From Sorghum bicolor (taxonomy: Eukaryota > Streptophyta > Magnoliopsida > Poales > Poaceae), in the NCBI RefSeq assembly GCF_000003195.3, contig NC_012872.2:21128048-21192047 (forward strand): a stretch of DNA of 64,000 bases. Direction: 5' to 3'. Position 1 is the first letter of the stretch. Every line of letters starts with the position of its first letter. Shown here piece by piece: positions 1-10,920 of this stretch. Below the pieces are notes generated by a model. That model was not told where the DNA came from. It was given only the letters and a program-made list of their open reading frames with translations, and did not search any database. The translations under genes were made by a program, and so were the position numbers.

Positions 1-764
1 AGCTTGGAGAAAGCATGGTTTCTAGTGGACAACAGGTCCACATGGCTCCATCTGGTAGATGCATCAATCAGTACCATAAAGTCTCTAAATGGGCCCAGTA
101 GGGGCTGGATAGGTCCACATATGTCACCTTGTATCCTTTGCAGGAACATAGGTGACTCATCCCTAATCTTCAGGAGGGATGGTCTATTGATCAGCTTCCC
201 TTTTGCACATGCGGTGCAAATAAAATCTTCAGGATTTAGGAAGCCTCTGACATCATGGCTAGTAGAATTGTTGATGATTCTTCTGATCATACCGAACCCA
301 GGATGACCCAAGCGGTCATGCCATATTTGAAACGATTCTGTGTTTCTGAATATGGTCTTCGTTGCAACATACTCATCTGTGGGCTTTATGTACGTGTAGT
401 ACAAACCCGTTGGTGATGAAGGGAACCTTTCCACCACTCGCTTTTGGTACCCGTCGAATTTAGTGATCAGCAGGTATTCACCACCTTGCTCGATCTCGGT
501 TTCTACATGGAAACCATTCGCACGGACATCTTTGAAGCTCAAAAGCGTGCGCTTTGAGTCGGGATACAATAGTGCATCCTTTACAAAGATTTGAGTACCC
601 ATAGGGAGAACTAGTGTGGCACTTCCGGTGCCCACAATATGAGCATTGCTTCTGGCAATGGTCATAATATTTCCACTTTTCTTTGTTGTTTGGAAATATC
701 TAGTATCCCTTAGTATCATATTGGTGGTACCACTGTCTACAAGACAGAGTTCCGCATCCGCCAT
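1..764 (-). pseudogene. Copia protease - pre-integrase - integrase N-terminus
   Basis: An open frame of 254 codons runs from the ATG at 764 off the left edge with no stop. It begins with a retropepsin site (LVDSGTT, catalytic Asp). It then has the pre-integrase signature WHDRLGHPGFG, the zinc-ligand pair CTACAKGK, and the start of the integrase core (GDICGPIQP, then MVLIDAS, where the Asp is the first catalytic residue). In Copia these domains process the polyprotein and insert the cDNA. It is annotated as a pseudogene because the upstream gag is out of frame and the rest is outside the window; this part alone could be intact. Confidence 0.88.
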
Positions 765-999
765 CGGGTTGCCACAGACTGTTAAATACCATAAAATAAA
801 GATAGGAATTTAACATAAACATATATTATCATAAAGACAACATTACATAATTCTTGGGAAACATTACAACAGTTTGGACAATCTACTACATTACAAATGC
901 TCTTCAGGAGCATACATGACCAAACTAGTACATGTGGGCATCGCTAACATGACTCTTTGGAGATTACTGTGGGTCTCCAAATATATCAAAGTCATCAAG

Positions 1000-1981
1000 A
1001 AGATTGTCCTAACTCTCGTCCATTCGGACGCTTCCACTTGCACCGACGACCCCGTCGTCGTGCTTCTCAGGCTGAGCTTCAGGCTCAATGAGAAAGTGGG
1101 ACTCATGTTGAACATTTTCCTTGTCCTTGATTTGCTGGTAAAGGTCAACGAGGTGTTTGGGGGTGCGGCAATTATGGGACCAATGCCCCTTTGCTCCGCA
1201 TCTACAACAATCGCCTTGCTCTTCCCCACTGTGGTCATCTGTTTCCTTCTTGGGGTTGAACCTACCTTTGGGCTTTCCCTTTCCTTTGACCTTGATCATG
1301 GCACCCCTCTTCCCCTTCCACTTTCCCTTTCCACGGCCCCTCTTGCGGTCGCGAGAACTCTCAGCAACATTATCATGTGCTTCAGGCACAACTATGGAAC
1401 CAGTAGGCCGGGAAAAATGATTGTTTATGAGAACCTCATTCTGTTGCTCGGCAACAGATAATACTTAACTCAGAGTACTTGGTGTACCTTGAGTTTCTAT
1501 ACTGCTGTTGAAGTACATTGTTGCTGGGGTGGAAGGTGGAGAAGGTCTTCTCGATCATATCAGCGTCAGTGATCTTCTGGCCACATAGACGCAGTTTGGT
1601 CACAATCCTATGCAAGGCAGAGTTGTACGCAGCCACAGACTTGAAGTCTTGGAAGCGTAGATTGATCCAGTCTTGTTGTGCTCTCGGGAGCACAATAGTC
1701 AGCTGTTGGCTGAAGCGGTCCTTCAGGGACTGCCATAAGACTAGCAGATCCTTCTCCGTCATGTATTCGCACTTCAAGTTAGGATGAAGGTGGTGTCGCA
1801 GGTAATGCAACGCCTTTGCCTTGTTCTGCCTTGTGCGCTCATCCTTGCCAGCTTTAGGGTGGACAATGGTATGATCGAGGCCCATGCCATTGAGTCTGAT
1901 CTCGATGTCGGTCGCCCAAGTGAGGTAGTTGCTGCCATCCACGGCGAGCATCTCAAAATCCCTCTTTACGATGTTCGACAT
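1000..1981 (-). pseudogene. Copia gag with CCHC zinc knuckle (frameshifted)
   Basis: The ATG at 1981 opens a 181-codon frame of the UBN2/Copia gag type, with phrases such as LTWATDIEIRLNGMG and LWQSLKDRFSQQ. It ends in a stop at 1436. The protein similarity continues in another frame from about 1389 as a basic Lys/Arg/Gly tract and one zinc knuckle (CCRCGAKGHWSHNC), ending at 1009. A single frameshift near 1440-1455 therefore separates capsid from nucleocapsid. The stretch 765-1000, between knuckle and protease, holds several stops and no recognisable domain. Confidence 0.88.
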
Positions 1982-3081
1982 GCCTACACAATTAATGCGC
2001 AGGGTTAGTAGATGTCGCTGCGTAATCTTTAGGATTACGACTTAATATAGTCTTCAGGACTATATAATTTTCCCAGGTGTAATCTTCAGATTTACTTTGC
2101 AATTAAATGTAAAGTATTGCAATAAAGTAAATACACGGAATTAATTGCAATAAATAATTGTAGAAAATAAATAATGGCAATAATAATAATAAATAAATAA
2201 ATATGGCGGACTTCGGGCCGTACATAATTCATGGGCTTCGGGCCGTGTATTTTACGCAAATAATAATAATATGCGCTGCCCATCTTAAATGGGCTGCTAG
2301 GCCAAATTCATTCTCCATGAGCTAAACAGATCAGTCCAATCGTGATGGACGGCTCAGATTCGCCCAAAGAACATATAAATGGGAAGGGTAAACCCTAACC
2401 CACTCATTCTCTTCCCCACCTTTTCTCTCTCTACTCTATCTTCTTCTTCAGAAAACAGGCAGAGGAGGGAGAAGGCACTGATGGCGGCCCGGCCGGCCAG
2501 AGGCGCGGGCAGCGTGGCCCAGCCAGGGAGGAGCGCGCGGCCCCAGCGGCTCGTGGCCAGGCGCGCTGCCCCAGTGGCGCGCGGCCAGGCGCCGGCCCCG
2601 GCAGCTCGTGGCTCAGCACGCGGCCCCTGGCGAGCGCGGCCCGGCGGCGCAGCAGCCTGGTAGGCACGGCTCCCGACGGCCAGACCCCTCCCAGCGGCGG
2701 CCATGGAGGCTCGCAGCCGAGCCCAGAACGGCCGTGTCCAGGGAGCTCGCGGCCTTTCTAGCGGGCGTGGCAGCCGAGCTCGGGGCTGGACAGGGGGCGT
2801 GCGCGGCGCACAGTCCATCCCCAGTGAGGAGCTCTGGCCACGGCCTGACGCGGCGCGACCCGCTCCCTGCAGAGGGTGGGATTTGCGTGGGTCCGCCGGG
2901 CCAGCACATCTCCGCTTGCACGTCTTCGGGACGGCAGCGATTCGGCTCGCACGTGCATTTCGGGATGGCGGCAAGGTACCAGTGCTTCGTGTGTCCTTGT
3001 TCATGAACAAGAGTGTTAGCATCGAATGAAATGTTTTCTCATCTTCTTATCCTTAGCTCGGTAGAACTCGTGCTGATAACG
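1982..3081. other. Copia leader with GC-rich island and plus-strand promoter-like block
   Basis: This 1.1-kb stretch lies between the primer site and gag. Its 2041-2340 part is AT-rich. On the plus strand 2190-2480 holds two TGGGCT motifs, a TATAAAT at 2374-2380, a telo-box AAACCCTAA at 2390-2398, a pyrimidine-rich tract and an ATG at 2481. From 2481 to 2960 base composition shifts sharply to GC-rich, giving Ala/Arg/Gly/Pro-rich open frames on both strands (for example 2481-2663 plus and 2354-3022 minus). I recognise no protein domain in these and do not call a gene. It may be a captured host promoter plus first exon, or simply a family-specific leader. Confidence 0.6.
3070..3081 (-). promoter_or_regulatory. 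Primer binding site of left Copia element
   Basis: On the minus strand the bases right after the LTR end (…CTAACA) read CGTTATCAGCAC, the usual position and a known variant form of the Copia primer site for initiator-Met tRNA. It fixes the LTR boundary and the element's orientation. Confidence 0.7.
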
Positions 3082-3365
3082 TGTTAGAAATTAAGTCACT
3101 GGAATGCTCACAATCACTCTCACAGCACAGGCACAAGGCACACAGCGAGGGAGATGGAGGAGGAAGGAGCTTGCTCTGTATTTCACTTTCTGATGATTGC
3201 TTTACAAAGGTGAAAGTGACTCCCTATTTATAGAGGGATGTGGTGAATACAGACAGAAGTTCTATCTACAGTGTTTGCACTTTTGAAATTCCTCTCCTCC
3301 TTCATTAATTTGGCCACCATTCAAAGTCCTTATTCACATACTGTTTCTTGACTTTGATTTCCAAC
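3082..3365 (-). repeat. 5' LTR of left Copia element
   Basis: The segment begins TGTTAGAAATTAAG and ends CTTTGATTTCCAACA, so its ends are imperfect inverted repeats with TG…CA termini. A TATA box on the minus strand (CTATAAATAG, 3224-3233) points towards the element body, and the primer site adjoins its inner end. The length of about 284 bp suits a Copia LTR. The partner LTR is outside the window, so no target duplication could be tested. Confidence 0.82.
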
Positions 3366-3815
3366 AAAATTATTTCACAAGATTCATCAAAAATATATTG
3401 CGTGCATTTTTTTTGTGTTATCTTTAGACTTTAATCTCAAGACATTTTTATACATAGTTTTCACTTAAGATAAAATTAGTTTTCACTTAAGATAAATTAG
3501 TTTTTGGACCGACTGAATACAAAATATACGGGCAGCCCTACAATCTGCAATTTCAAATAAAACACTCCGGGAAACAATGTGGACCGCACAAAGATTTTCT
3601 GCAAAATCCGGAACTAGACACCATCTCAAGCTATTTTTGGGGCCAAACTCCTTTACCAACCAAGGACAACCGCTTCTTCGCTTCTTTAACTCGCACCTTG
3701 CGGATGTTGTCGTTGTCGAGGGAACACACGCACGTCGTCCTACAACCTTTCTCCCTCCTCCAACTGTCTACCATTTCTTCCCACGGCAAAACACACCTCG
3801 CCGGCGCGCTTGGCA
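3366..3815 (+). promoter_or_regulatory. Upstream region of the SRC2-like gene
   Basis: This 450-bp stretch lies between the Copia LTR and the start codon. It is AT-rich to about 3540 and then mixed, with a pyrimidine-rich stretch just before the ATG (3740-3780) that suits a 5' UTR. I could not pick a convincing TATA box. The LTR ends only 450 bp before the gene, with its own promoter pointing away. Confidence 0.4.
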
Positions 3816-4688
3816 ATGGCGTACCGTGTCCTGGAGGTCACCCTTGTCTCGGCAAATGACCTCAAGAAACTGTCGGTCTTCTCCCGGCCGCGCATCTACG
3901 CCGTGGCTTCCATTTCCGGGCTCGACCTCCGCATGCCTAGCCACAGCACCCAGGCAGACCAGACCAACGGTTGCAACCCCGCCTGGAACGCCGTGGCACA
4001 CTTCCCCATCCCGGCTGCCATTGACACCCGCGGCCTCGCGCTCCACGTGAGGCTCTGCGCCCAGCGTGTGTACCTGGGCGACCGCGACATCGGCGAGGTG
4101 TTCGTGCCCATCGACGACCTCCTGGCCGGCGCCGACAAGGGAGGTGATCCGAGGCCCGTGAGCTACCAGGTGCGCAGGCCGCACTCTGGCCGCGCCCACG
4201 GCGTCCTCTACTTCTGCTATAAGTTCACCGACGTCCCCGCCGTGGCGTGTGTCCCGGAACCGGAAGGCAAACAAGGCCAGTACGCCAAGTACGTGCTGGA
4301 CTCCGTGAACACGACGGACAAGACGATGGTGCCGCCCACCGCGTACCCACCGTCGGCCATGCCGTCTACGTACCCACCGCCGGCCATGTCGCCTGCGTAC
4401 CCTCCGCCGCAATATGGCTCGCCGTACCCGGCCTACCCGCCGCAGCCTTACGCGTACGCTGCTCCGCCACCGTACGGGTACAATGCGGCTACCCCACAAC
4501 CGGCGATGTACGGCTACGCCGCGCAGCCGGTGGCTGCACCCGCGAGCCATGGCGGAGGCATGGGGATGGGGCTTGGCCTAGGGCTCCTAGGCGGTGCTGT
4601 CGGAGGGATGATGCTTGGAGAGGCGATCGGTGACTATGAGGCCGACGCCGCCTATGATGCAGGGTTCAACGATGCGTTGGCATTTTAG
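3816..4688 (+). CDS. SRC2-like C2-domain protein
   Basis: An intact 290-residue, single-exon frame. The start at 3816 (MAYRVLEVTL) matches the usual N-terminus of the SRC2 family (soybean 'gene regulated by cold 2'). Residues 1 to about 130 form a C2 domain (LEVTLVSANDLKK, NPAWNAVAHFPIP, GDRDIGEVFVPIDDLL, GVLYFCYKF). About 165-240 is a Pro/Tyr/Ala-rich linker with repeated YPPP units. The last 50 residues hold a Gly/Met/Leu-rich hydrophobic stretch (GMGLGLGLLGGAVGGMMLG) followed by an acidic tail, all typical of the family. Family members are small membrane-associated, cold- or stress-responsive proteins; calcium binding is not assured because the acidic loop residues are incomplete. Codon use is strongly GC-rich, unlike the surrounding repeats. 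Confidence 0.92.
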   Translation: MAYRVLEVTLVSANDLKKLSVFSRPRIYAVASISGLDLRMPSHSTQADQTNGCNPAWNAVAHFPIPAAIDTRGLALHVRLCAQRVYLGDRDIGEVFVPIDDLLAGADKGGDPRPVSYQVRRPHSGRAHGVLYFCYKFTDVPAVACVPEPEGKQGQYAKYVLDSVNTTDKTMVPPTAYPPSAMPSTYPPPAMSPAYPPPQYGSPYPAYPPQPYAYAAPPPYGYNAATPQPAMYGYAAQPVAAPASHGGGMGMGLGLGLLGGAVGGMMLGEAIGDYEADAAYDAGFNDALAF

Positions 4689-5029
4689 ATCTTGCCGTGC
4701 AGTGATGGAGATTATTGTCCTTGTAAATCTCTAATTCATACGAAACGATGAAATAGAATTTGCAAGTTTTGCTTCTCTTCTCAATTTGCAACTGCACATT
4801 ACAATAATTCTTCGCATGTATGTGGAGAGTGTGGATCCAGGCATTCGTCATTCTTAATTTCCATTTCTTTTCTCTGGGCATGCATATCTACGACATGTGC
4901 AATTCTTTCCTCTCTTAATACCAATTGGGCTCTACAATGCATCAAAGCAAACTCCATGAGCCTTTCTATATTGCTCGCATACACTACTGCCTTTTGTCAC
5001 TTGCCCAAAATGAACAATAATTTCGGTCC
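4689..5029. other. Downstream region of SRC2-like gene; possible coding relic on minus strand
   Basis: The bases after the stop codon are AT-rich and probably contain the 3' UTR, but no perfect AATAAA was seen. On the minus strand 4984-4799 gives a 61-residue frame rich in charged residues (…LREERIAHVVDMHAQRKEMEIKND…) that reads like the tail of a real protein. I do not recognise its family. It could be a fragment of a transposon or host gene. Confidence 0.3.
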
Positions 5030-5049
5030 AATCAGCGTCCGGGACAAAA

Positions 5050-5280
5050 ACATCTTTAGTCCCGATTGGTGAGACCAACCGGCACTAAAAGTCCCCTACT
5101 CAACGGCTACGGTGTAAGAGATCGGCAGAAGCGACGGTCCCCAACCGGAACTAAAGTCCAGCCTTTAGTCCCGGTTGGTAACACCAACCGGGATTAAAAG
5201 CTGTTGTCCCGGTCCGTCTCACCGGCCGGGACTAATGTTGGACTTTAGTCTCGGTTGTTAAATGGAACCGGAACTAAATG
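5050..5280. repeat. CACTA subterminal repeat array, left
   Basis: At least eight half-sites of the TTTAGTCCCGG / CCGGGACTAAA motif occur in alternating orientation, often separated by a few bases to give hairpins (for example around 5160-5200). In CACTA elements such arrays bind the element's transposase. Confidence 0.8.
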
Positions 5281-6032
5281 TCCTTTCCTATATTTGAACT
5301 CTTCTTCTTCCCCTGGCGGAGCCCATCGATCTTCACTCTTTTGCTATGTTATTCATTTGGAGTTGCTTGTTCTTGCTCTCATCTCCGGCTATTGATTCAT
5401 TTCATCATTTATACGCCGTCATCGACTTGTTAAGAGGTCACTAGCTTCATCTTCTCAACATTTAGCAGCGGCATATGTCATTTCCTAGTGTTATGTATGT
5501 TGTTCTTTATTTTATGGTTTTTTTAAGAGGTTACTACCTTCATCATCTTCTCAACATCGACGCGTTTTTTTAGAGAAATAGTGATACTATGTTTCTTTAT
5601 TTTAATTAGTTTAGAAAAAAATCAAAAACATATAATACTTTAATTTACAATTTTTGACCGATTTAATTAGTTAATTATAACTAGTATGCATACCATATTT
5701 CATGATTATTTAAAAAAATAGAGAATTTTTGTGCTTTTTTAATTTTGCTTGTTTAGAGAAATTAGAAATAGAGAATTTTAGGTTTTTTGTTACTTTAATT
5801 TCTCTATTAAAAATTAGAAACTTATAAGACTTTAATTTGCAATTTATGACAATGTTAATTAGTTAATTATAACTAGTATGCATGCCACATTTCATGATTA
5901 CTTAGAAAATAGAGAACTTTTATGTCTTTTTAATTTTGCTGGTTTAGATAAATTAGAAATAGAGAATTTTAGGTTATTTGTTACTTTAATTTCTGTATAA
6001 AAAATTAGAAACTTATAATACTTTACGTTGCA
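5281..6032. other. CACTA 5' leader, no gene
   Basis: A CT-rich stretch at 5300-5340 is followed by AT-rich DNA. Two diverged direct copies of a block of about 240 bp occur at 5625-5790 and 5820-6010, sharing 'gaaacttataa…actttaattt' and 'aactagtatgcat'. No reading frame was found. Confidence 0.5.
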
Positions 6033-9000
6033 ATGCAGACAATGACACGTCATTGGATGTATAATGCCGATCGCCGCTCCAAAGAATTCATTGATGGTGT
6101 GCATTATTTCTTAAGAGTGACTGAGGAAAACAAGCGGGATAGATTCATATGTTGCCTATGTGCCTTGTGTCAGAATTTGAAGGAATATTCTAGCTCTAGA
6201 AATATTCACTTACATTTGTTGAAGTCGGGTTTTATGCCAAACTATATTTGTTGGACTAAGCATGGAGAAAACGGGATAATGATGGAAGAAGGTGAAGAAG
6301 AACAGTTGGAGCCTGACGACATTATTGCTCAATACGGTGACTTCAGTGATACAGCAATGGGAGAAGCTGAATATGAGGCAGGTGTAGAAGGCACACCTAT
6401 TGAAGATGATGCTAATTGGTGATGTCATTCATGATGCACAGATAGATTGCCAAAATGATAAAGAGAAGACAAAGTTTGACCACATGTTAGAAGATCACAA
6501 GAAACTACTATACCCATCTACCCAGGATGGGTAAAAAAAATTGGGTACAACACTGGAGTTGTTAAAATGGAAGGCACAGAATGGTGTATCCGATAAGGCA
6601 TTTGAGCAATTACTGAAGATCAAAAAAGATGTTGCCGAAGCCTAATGAACTGCCCACTACTACGTACGAAGCAAAACAGATCGTCTGTCCTTTGAGATTA
6701 GAAATCAAGAAGATACATGCATGTCCTAACGACTGTATCCTATACCGTGGCAAGGACTACGAGAAATTAGATGAATGCCCCGTATGTAAAGCATCACGGT
6801 ATAAGATCATGCGAGATGACCCTGGCGATGTTGAGGGGAAAGAACGTCCCAGAAAAAAATTCCTGCAAAGGTTATGTGGTATGCTCCTATAATACCACGT
6901 CTGAAACGTCTTTTTAGAAATAAGGACCATGCAAAATTGTTGCTGTGGCACAAAGAAGACCGTAAAGTAGACAACATGTTGAGACACCCTGCTGATGGGT
7001 CCCAATGGAGAGCAATAGACAGGGAATTTCCAGAGTTTGCAAAAGACGCAAGAAACTTAAGGTTCGCTTTAAGTACGGACGGTATGAATCCTTTTGGTGA
7101 GCAGAGCAGTAGTCATAGCACTTGTCCTGTTACACTATGTATCTACAACCTTCCTCCATGGTTATGCATGAAGCAAAAGTTCATTATGATGTCGGTGCTC
7201 ATCCAAGGCCCGAAGCAACCGGGCAATGACATTGATGTCTATCTAAGGCCATTAATTGAAGAACTTCTTCTTTTATGGAGTGAAACAGGTGTTCGTGTGT
7301 GGGATGATGAGTACAAACAGGAACACTTCGACCTGCGAGCACTGTTGTTTGTGACAATCAAAGATTGGCCTGCACTAAGTAATCTTTCAGGGCAGACAAA
7401 CAAGGGATATAATGCATGCACACACTGTTTTGATGACCTTGATAGTATATATTTGAAAAAATGCAGAAAGGTCGTGTACCTTGGGTATCGTCAATTTCTT
7501 TCTATGAATCACCCAGTTAGAAAGAAAGAAAAGCATTTTAAAGGTAAGGCAGACCACCGATGCAAGCCTCGCAACAGAACTGGAGAAGATGTATTTGAGA
7601 TGGTTAAGGATGTGAAAGTAGTTTTTGGTAAGCGACAAGGCAGCCAACCAGTTCCAAAAAATGCAGCGGGTCATGCACCCATGTGGAAGAAGAAGTCAAT
7701 ATTTTGGGAGCTACCCTATTGGCAAGTCCTAGAGGTCCGGAATGCGATCGACGTCATGCACCTAACAAAGAATCTTTGTGTGAACCTTCTAGGATTCATG
7801 GGTGTATATGGTAAGCCTAAGGATTCACTTGAAGCACGACAAAACTTGCAACGCATGGAAGAACGAGACAACCTGCATCCAGAGAAGACAGATGATGGAC
7901 ACCAATATTTTAAGACCTACTAGCTACTCTTTAGCAATGAAGAGAAAGAAATCATGTTTGAATGCTTAAGCAGCATCAAGATAATTAATGTGCCCGAGAA
8001 GAAATTTCTGAACTGAAAGTCGCATGACTGCCTTGTGCTTATGACGCAATTGCTTCCAGTTGCATTAAGAGGAATTCTACCTCCACATGTACATCTGGCC
8101 ACCGTAAAGCTATGTGCATTCCTCAATGCAATTTCTTAGAAGGCAATCAATCCACTGGAACTAGCTGCTCTACAGAAATGATGTGGTTCAATGTCTTGTT
8201 AGCTTTGAGTTAGTGTTCCCTCCATCCTTCTTTGATATCAGGACACACCTCCTAGTTCATCTGGTCAAGGAGATCAATATTCTTGGTCCTGTGTTCGTAC
8301 ATAATATGTTTCCCTTCGAGAGGTTTATGGGAGTTCTGAAGAAATATGCTCGACCAAAAGGAAGCATCGCAGAGGGCTATGCAACAGAGGAGGTCATTGA
8401 GTTCTGTGTTGAATCCATTCCTAAACTTGACCCAATTGGTGTTCTTGAATCGTGACACGAGAGGAGACTGAGTGGAAAGGGAACACTAGGAAAGAAAACA
8501 TACATCGGTACGAGGGACGATTCTTTCAATAAAGCACACTACACAGTTCTTCAAAACTTATCCGTGGTGGAGCCGTATGTCATGAAACACAAGGACTTCC
8601 TACGATCCCAATTCCTAGAGAAGAATGAAGCTTGGTTTATGCGTCAGCACATGGACACTTTCACTGATTGGTTACGAAAAGAATGTCAGGGTAATGACCA
8701 GATTGATGAGCAACTATATTTGTTGGCTAGGCAACCATCATGGCACATCCTCACGTACAAAGGGTACGAGATAAATGGAAATACATTTTACACCCTAGGC
8801 CAAGATAAAAGAAGCACGAACCAAAATAGTGGGGTTCGCGTATACGCTATAGACCCGAATGGAAACAGACAAACATATTATGGCCATATAGATGAGATTT
8901 GGGAACTAGACTACGCACCTAATTTTAAAGTCTCATTGTTCCGGTGCCAATGGGTGAAGGTTACCGGAGGCAGGGTGACAGTTGACAAAGACTATGGAAT

Positions 9001-9360
9001 GAAAACAGTGGACCTCAACAATGTTGGTTACAAAGATGAAGCATTCGTCCTTGCTGCTGATGTGAATCAGGTGTTCTATGTGCAAGACATGTCTACAAAA
9101 TAGAAGAGAGGGAAAAATTGACAACAAATCAACAAATGAGCCAAAACGCCATATAGTTCTCTCAGGGAAAAGAAACATTGTGGGAATTGAGGACAAGTCA
9201 GATATTTCAGAAGATTATGAAAGGGATGACCGAATCACGCCTTTCAATGTGACCAAAGATCCGAGCATACTGATAAATGCTAAGGACACTCCATGGTTAC
9301 ATCAAGATCATGACCAAGGAATATACGTCAAAAAGAAGATCACTATTGTGCCCGCCTAAT
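6033..9360 (+). pseudogene. CACTA tnp2-type transposase with DUF4218 and DUF4216 regions
   Basis: Several pieces in order make one transposase gene. 6033-6420 resembles the transposase-associated N-terminal domain (HWMYNADRRSKEFIDGV). 6650-7923 is the Transposase_21 (tnp2) core, with CPNDCILYRGKDYE, ALSTDGMNPFG, WPALSNLSGQ and DVMHLTKNLCVNLLG, the last probably carrying catalytic acids. 7980-8455 is DUF4218-like (HLLVHLVKEI, MFPFERFMGVLKKY). 8564-9103 is DUF4216-like (NSGVRVYAID, YYGHIDEIWELDY). Stops and frame changes at about 6418, 6531, 6890, 7921, 8015, 8140 and 8453 break it; a few may be introns. The family cuts and pastes the element by binding its ends. This copy is very unlikely to be active. 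Confidence 0.9.
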
Positions 9361-9560
9361 AAATAGATTGCATTAGATTATGTGTATGTGACAATTGTAA
9401 CTTAAGATGTTTATATTAGTTTTTCTTATTTTATATCATTTCAAATAATGAAATGACTTGTGGGAAATGACATTTATGTTTGCTATAATAAGAGATGTGT
9501 CAATTATGGATTTTCAACTACACCTTCCCAACACTTTGTCAAATGCAAAAAATAGACAAA
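9361..9560. other. AT-rich spacer inside CACTA
   Basis: A non-coding AT-rich stretch follows the DUF4216 part. From about 9490 it already shows a copy of the 'gtcaattatggattttcaactacacc' motif found in the tandem units that follow. Confidence 0.5.
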
Positions 9561-10920
9561 CTTGGTCAAACTTGGTCAAATGACAAACTAAATTACATAA
9601 AATGAAAAAAATTTGAATACCAAGTTGTTAGATATCATCAAGATCTAAACTTTTTATATAGACATTTTTTCCATTTGAGAAAGTTTAAGTTCATAATACC
9701 CACCAAATCTTGAATCCAACACAAACTATATGAAACTATATGTGTCAATTGTGGATTTACAACTACACCTTCCCAACACTTTGTCAAATGCAAAAATGGT
9801 CTATATATTAAATGTAGATTTTGATGAGTGGAATAATATTGGTATTAATGACTTTTCCATTCGACACCATCTAGGGTTCCGAAAACCGATGCGTGTCTAT
9901 GAATTCTTTCAAAATTCAAAATTGAGTGGTTCAAATTTTACCAAAAGAAAAGTTGACCATTATACCAAATGTAGAACTTGATGAGTGCAACAAACTTTGT
10001 ATTTATTACTTTTCCATTTGGGACCATATAGGGTTCGGTCAAAGTGTGTGTTTCTAAAAACCAATGCTTTGACTTTGGTCAAACTTGGTCAAATGACCCA
10101 TTTGATGACTTGAAATGAAAAAATTTTGAATACAAAGTTGTTAGAGATCATCATGATCTACATTTGATATATAGTCCATTTTTCCGTTTGGATAAATTTG
10201 AACCAATCCTAAGCACGTTTGTTCAAAATCCAAGACGGGTTTTGGTCAAACTTGGTCAAATGAGAAACTAAATTACTTAAAATGAAAACATTTTGAATAC
10301 CAAGTTGTTAGATATCATCAAGATCTAAATTTTTTATACACACAATTTTTCCATTTGAGAAAGTTTAAGTTCACAATACCATGAAATCTTGAATCTCACA
10401 CAAACTATATGAAACTATATGTGTCAATTGTGGATTTTCAACAACACCTTCCCAACACTTTATCAAATGCAAAAATGGTCAATATATTAAATGTAGATTT
10501 TGATGAGTGGAACAATATTGGTATTCATGACTTTTCCATTCGAGACCATCTAGGGTTCCGAAAACCGATGCGTGGCTACGAATTCTTTCAAAATTCAAAA
10601 TTGAGTGGTTTAAACTTTTCCAAAAGAAAAGTTGACCGTTAGACCAAATGTAGAACTTGATGAGTGCAACAAACTTTGTATTCATGACATTCCCATTTGG
10701 GACCATGTAGGGTTCGGTCAAAGTGTTTGTTTCTAAAAACCAATGCTTTGACTTTTGTCAAACTTGGTCAAATGGCCCATTTGATGACTTGAAATAATAA
10801 AAATTTGAATACAAAGTTGTTAGAGATCATCAAGATCTACATTTGATATATTGTCCATTTTTCCATTTGGATAAATTTGAACCAATCCTAAGCACATTTG
10901 TTCAAAATTGAGTGGTTCAA
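9561..10920 (+). repeat. Two tandem ~680-bp repeat units in CACTA
   Basis: Unit 1 (about 9561-10240) and unit 2 (about 10241-10920) align with an offset of 679 bp and only scattered differences. Each has a frame starting at 9730 or 10409 (MKLYVSIVDxQ…, 83 and 77 codons) whose products are nearly the same apart from point changes. Within each unit, the block 'gaatacc/aaagttgttagagatcatc' occurs twice, about 515 bp apart and more diverged, so there is an older internal duplication. The short frames are not convincing genes. Confidence 0.85.

Larger units (their letters stand above)
1..3365 (-). mobile_element. Copia-type LTR retrotransposon, 5' part (left-edge truncated)
   Basis: Reading on the minus strand from 3365 towards 1 the order is LTR, tRNA-type primer site, a leader of about 1.1 kb, gag, zinc knuckle, protease, pre-integrase domain and the start of integrase, which is the Copia gene order. 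Reverse transcriptase, RNase H and the second LTR lie beyond base 1. The LTR and primer site fix the orientation. The gag, zinc-knuckle and protease segments are in three different frames, so the copy is not translatable as one polyprotein, although the protease-integrase part is open without a stop to the window edge. Confidence 0.93.

Noticed and set aside
874..1461. 195-codon plus-strand frame
   Set aside because: Antisense of the Copia gag/zinc-knuckle region; no domain in this direction.
2354..3022. 222-codon Ala/Arg-rich frame on the minus strand
   Set aside because: It lies in a GC-rich island where long frames arise on both strands; no domain recognised and its composition is simple. 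Kept as a leader feature.
3768..4550. 260-codon Arg/Val/His-rich frame opposite the SRC2-like gene
   Set aside because: Antisense shadow of a GC-rich coding sequence with the repetitive composition expected from that.
4982..4992. CACTACTGCC as left terminal repeat of the CACTA element
   Set aside because: No matching inverted copy was found at the right end and no 3-bp duplication could be shown.
9730..10642. Two short similar frames (MKLYVSIVD…)
   Set aside because: Their similarity follows from the tandem DNA duplication; they are short, AT-rich and lack a recognised domain.
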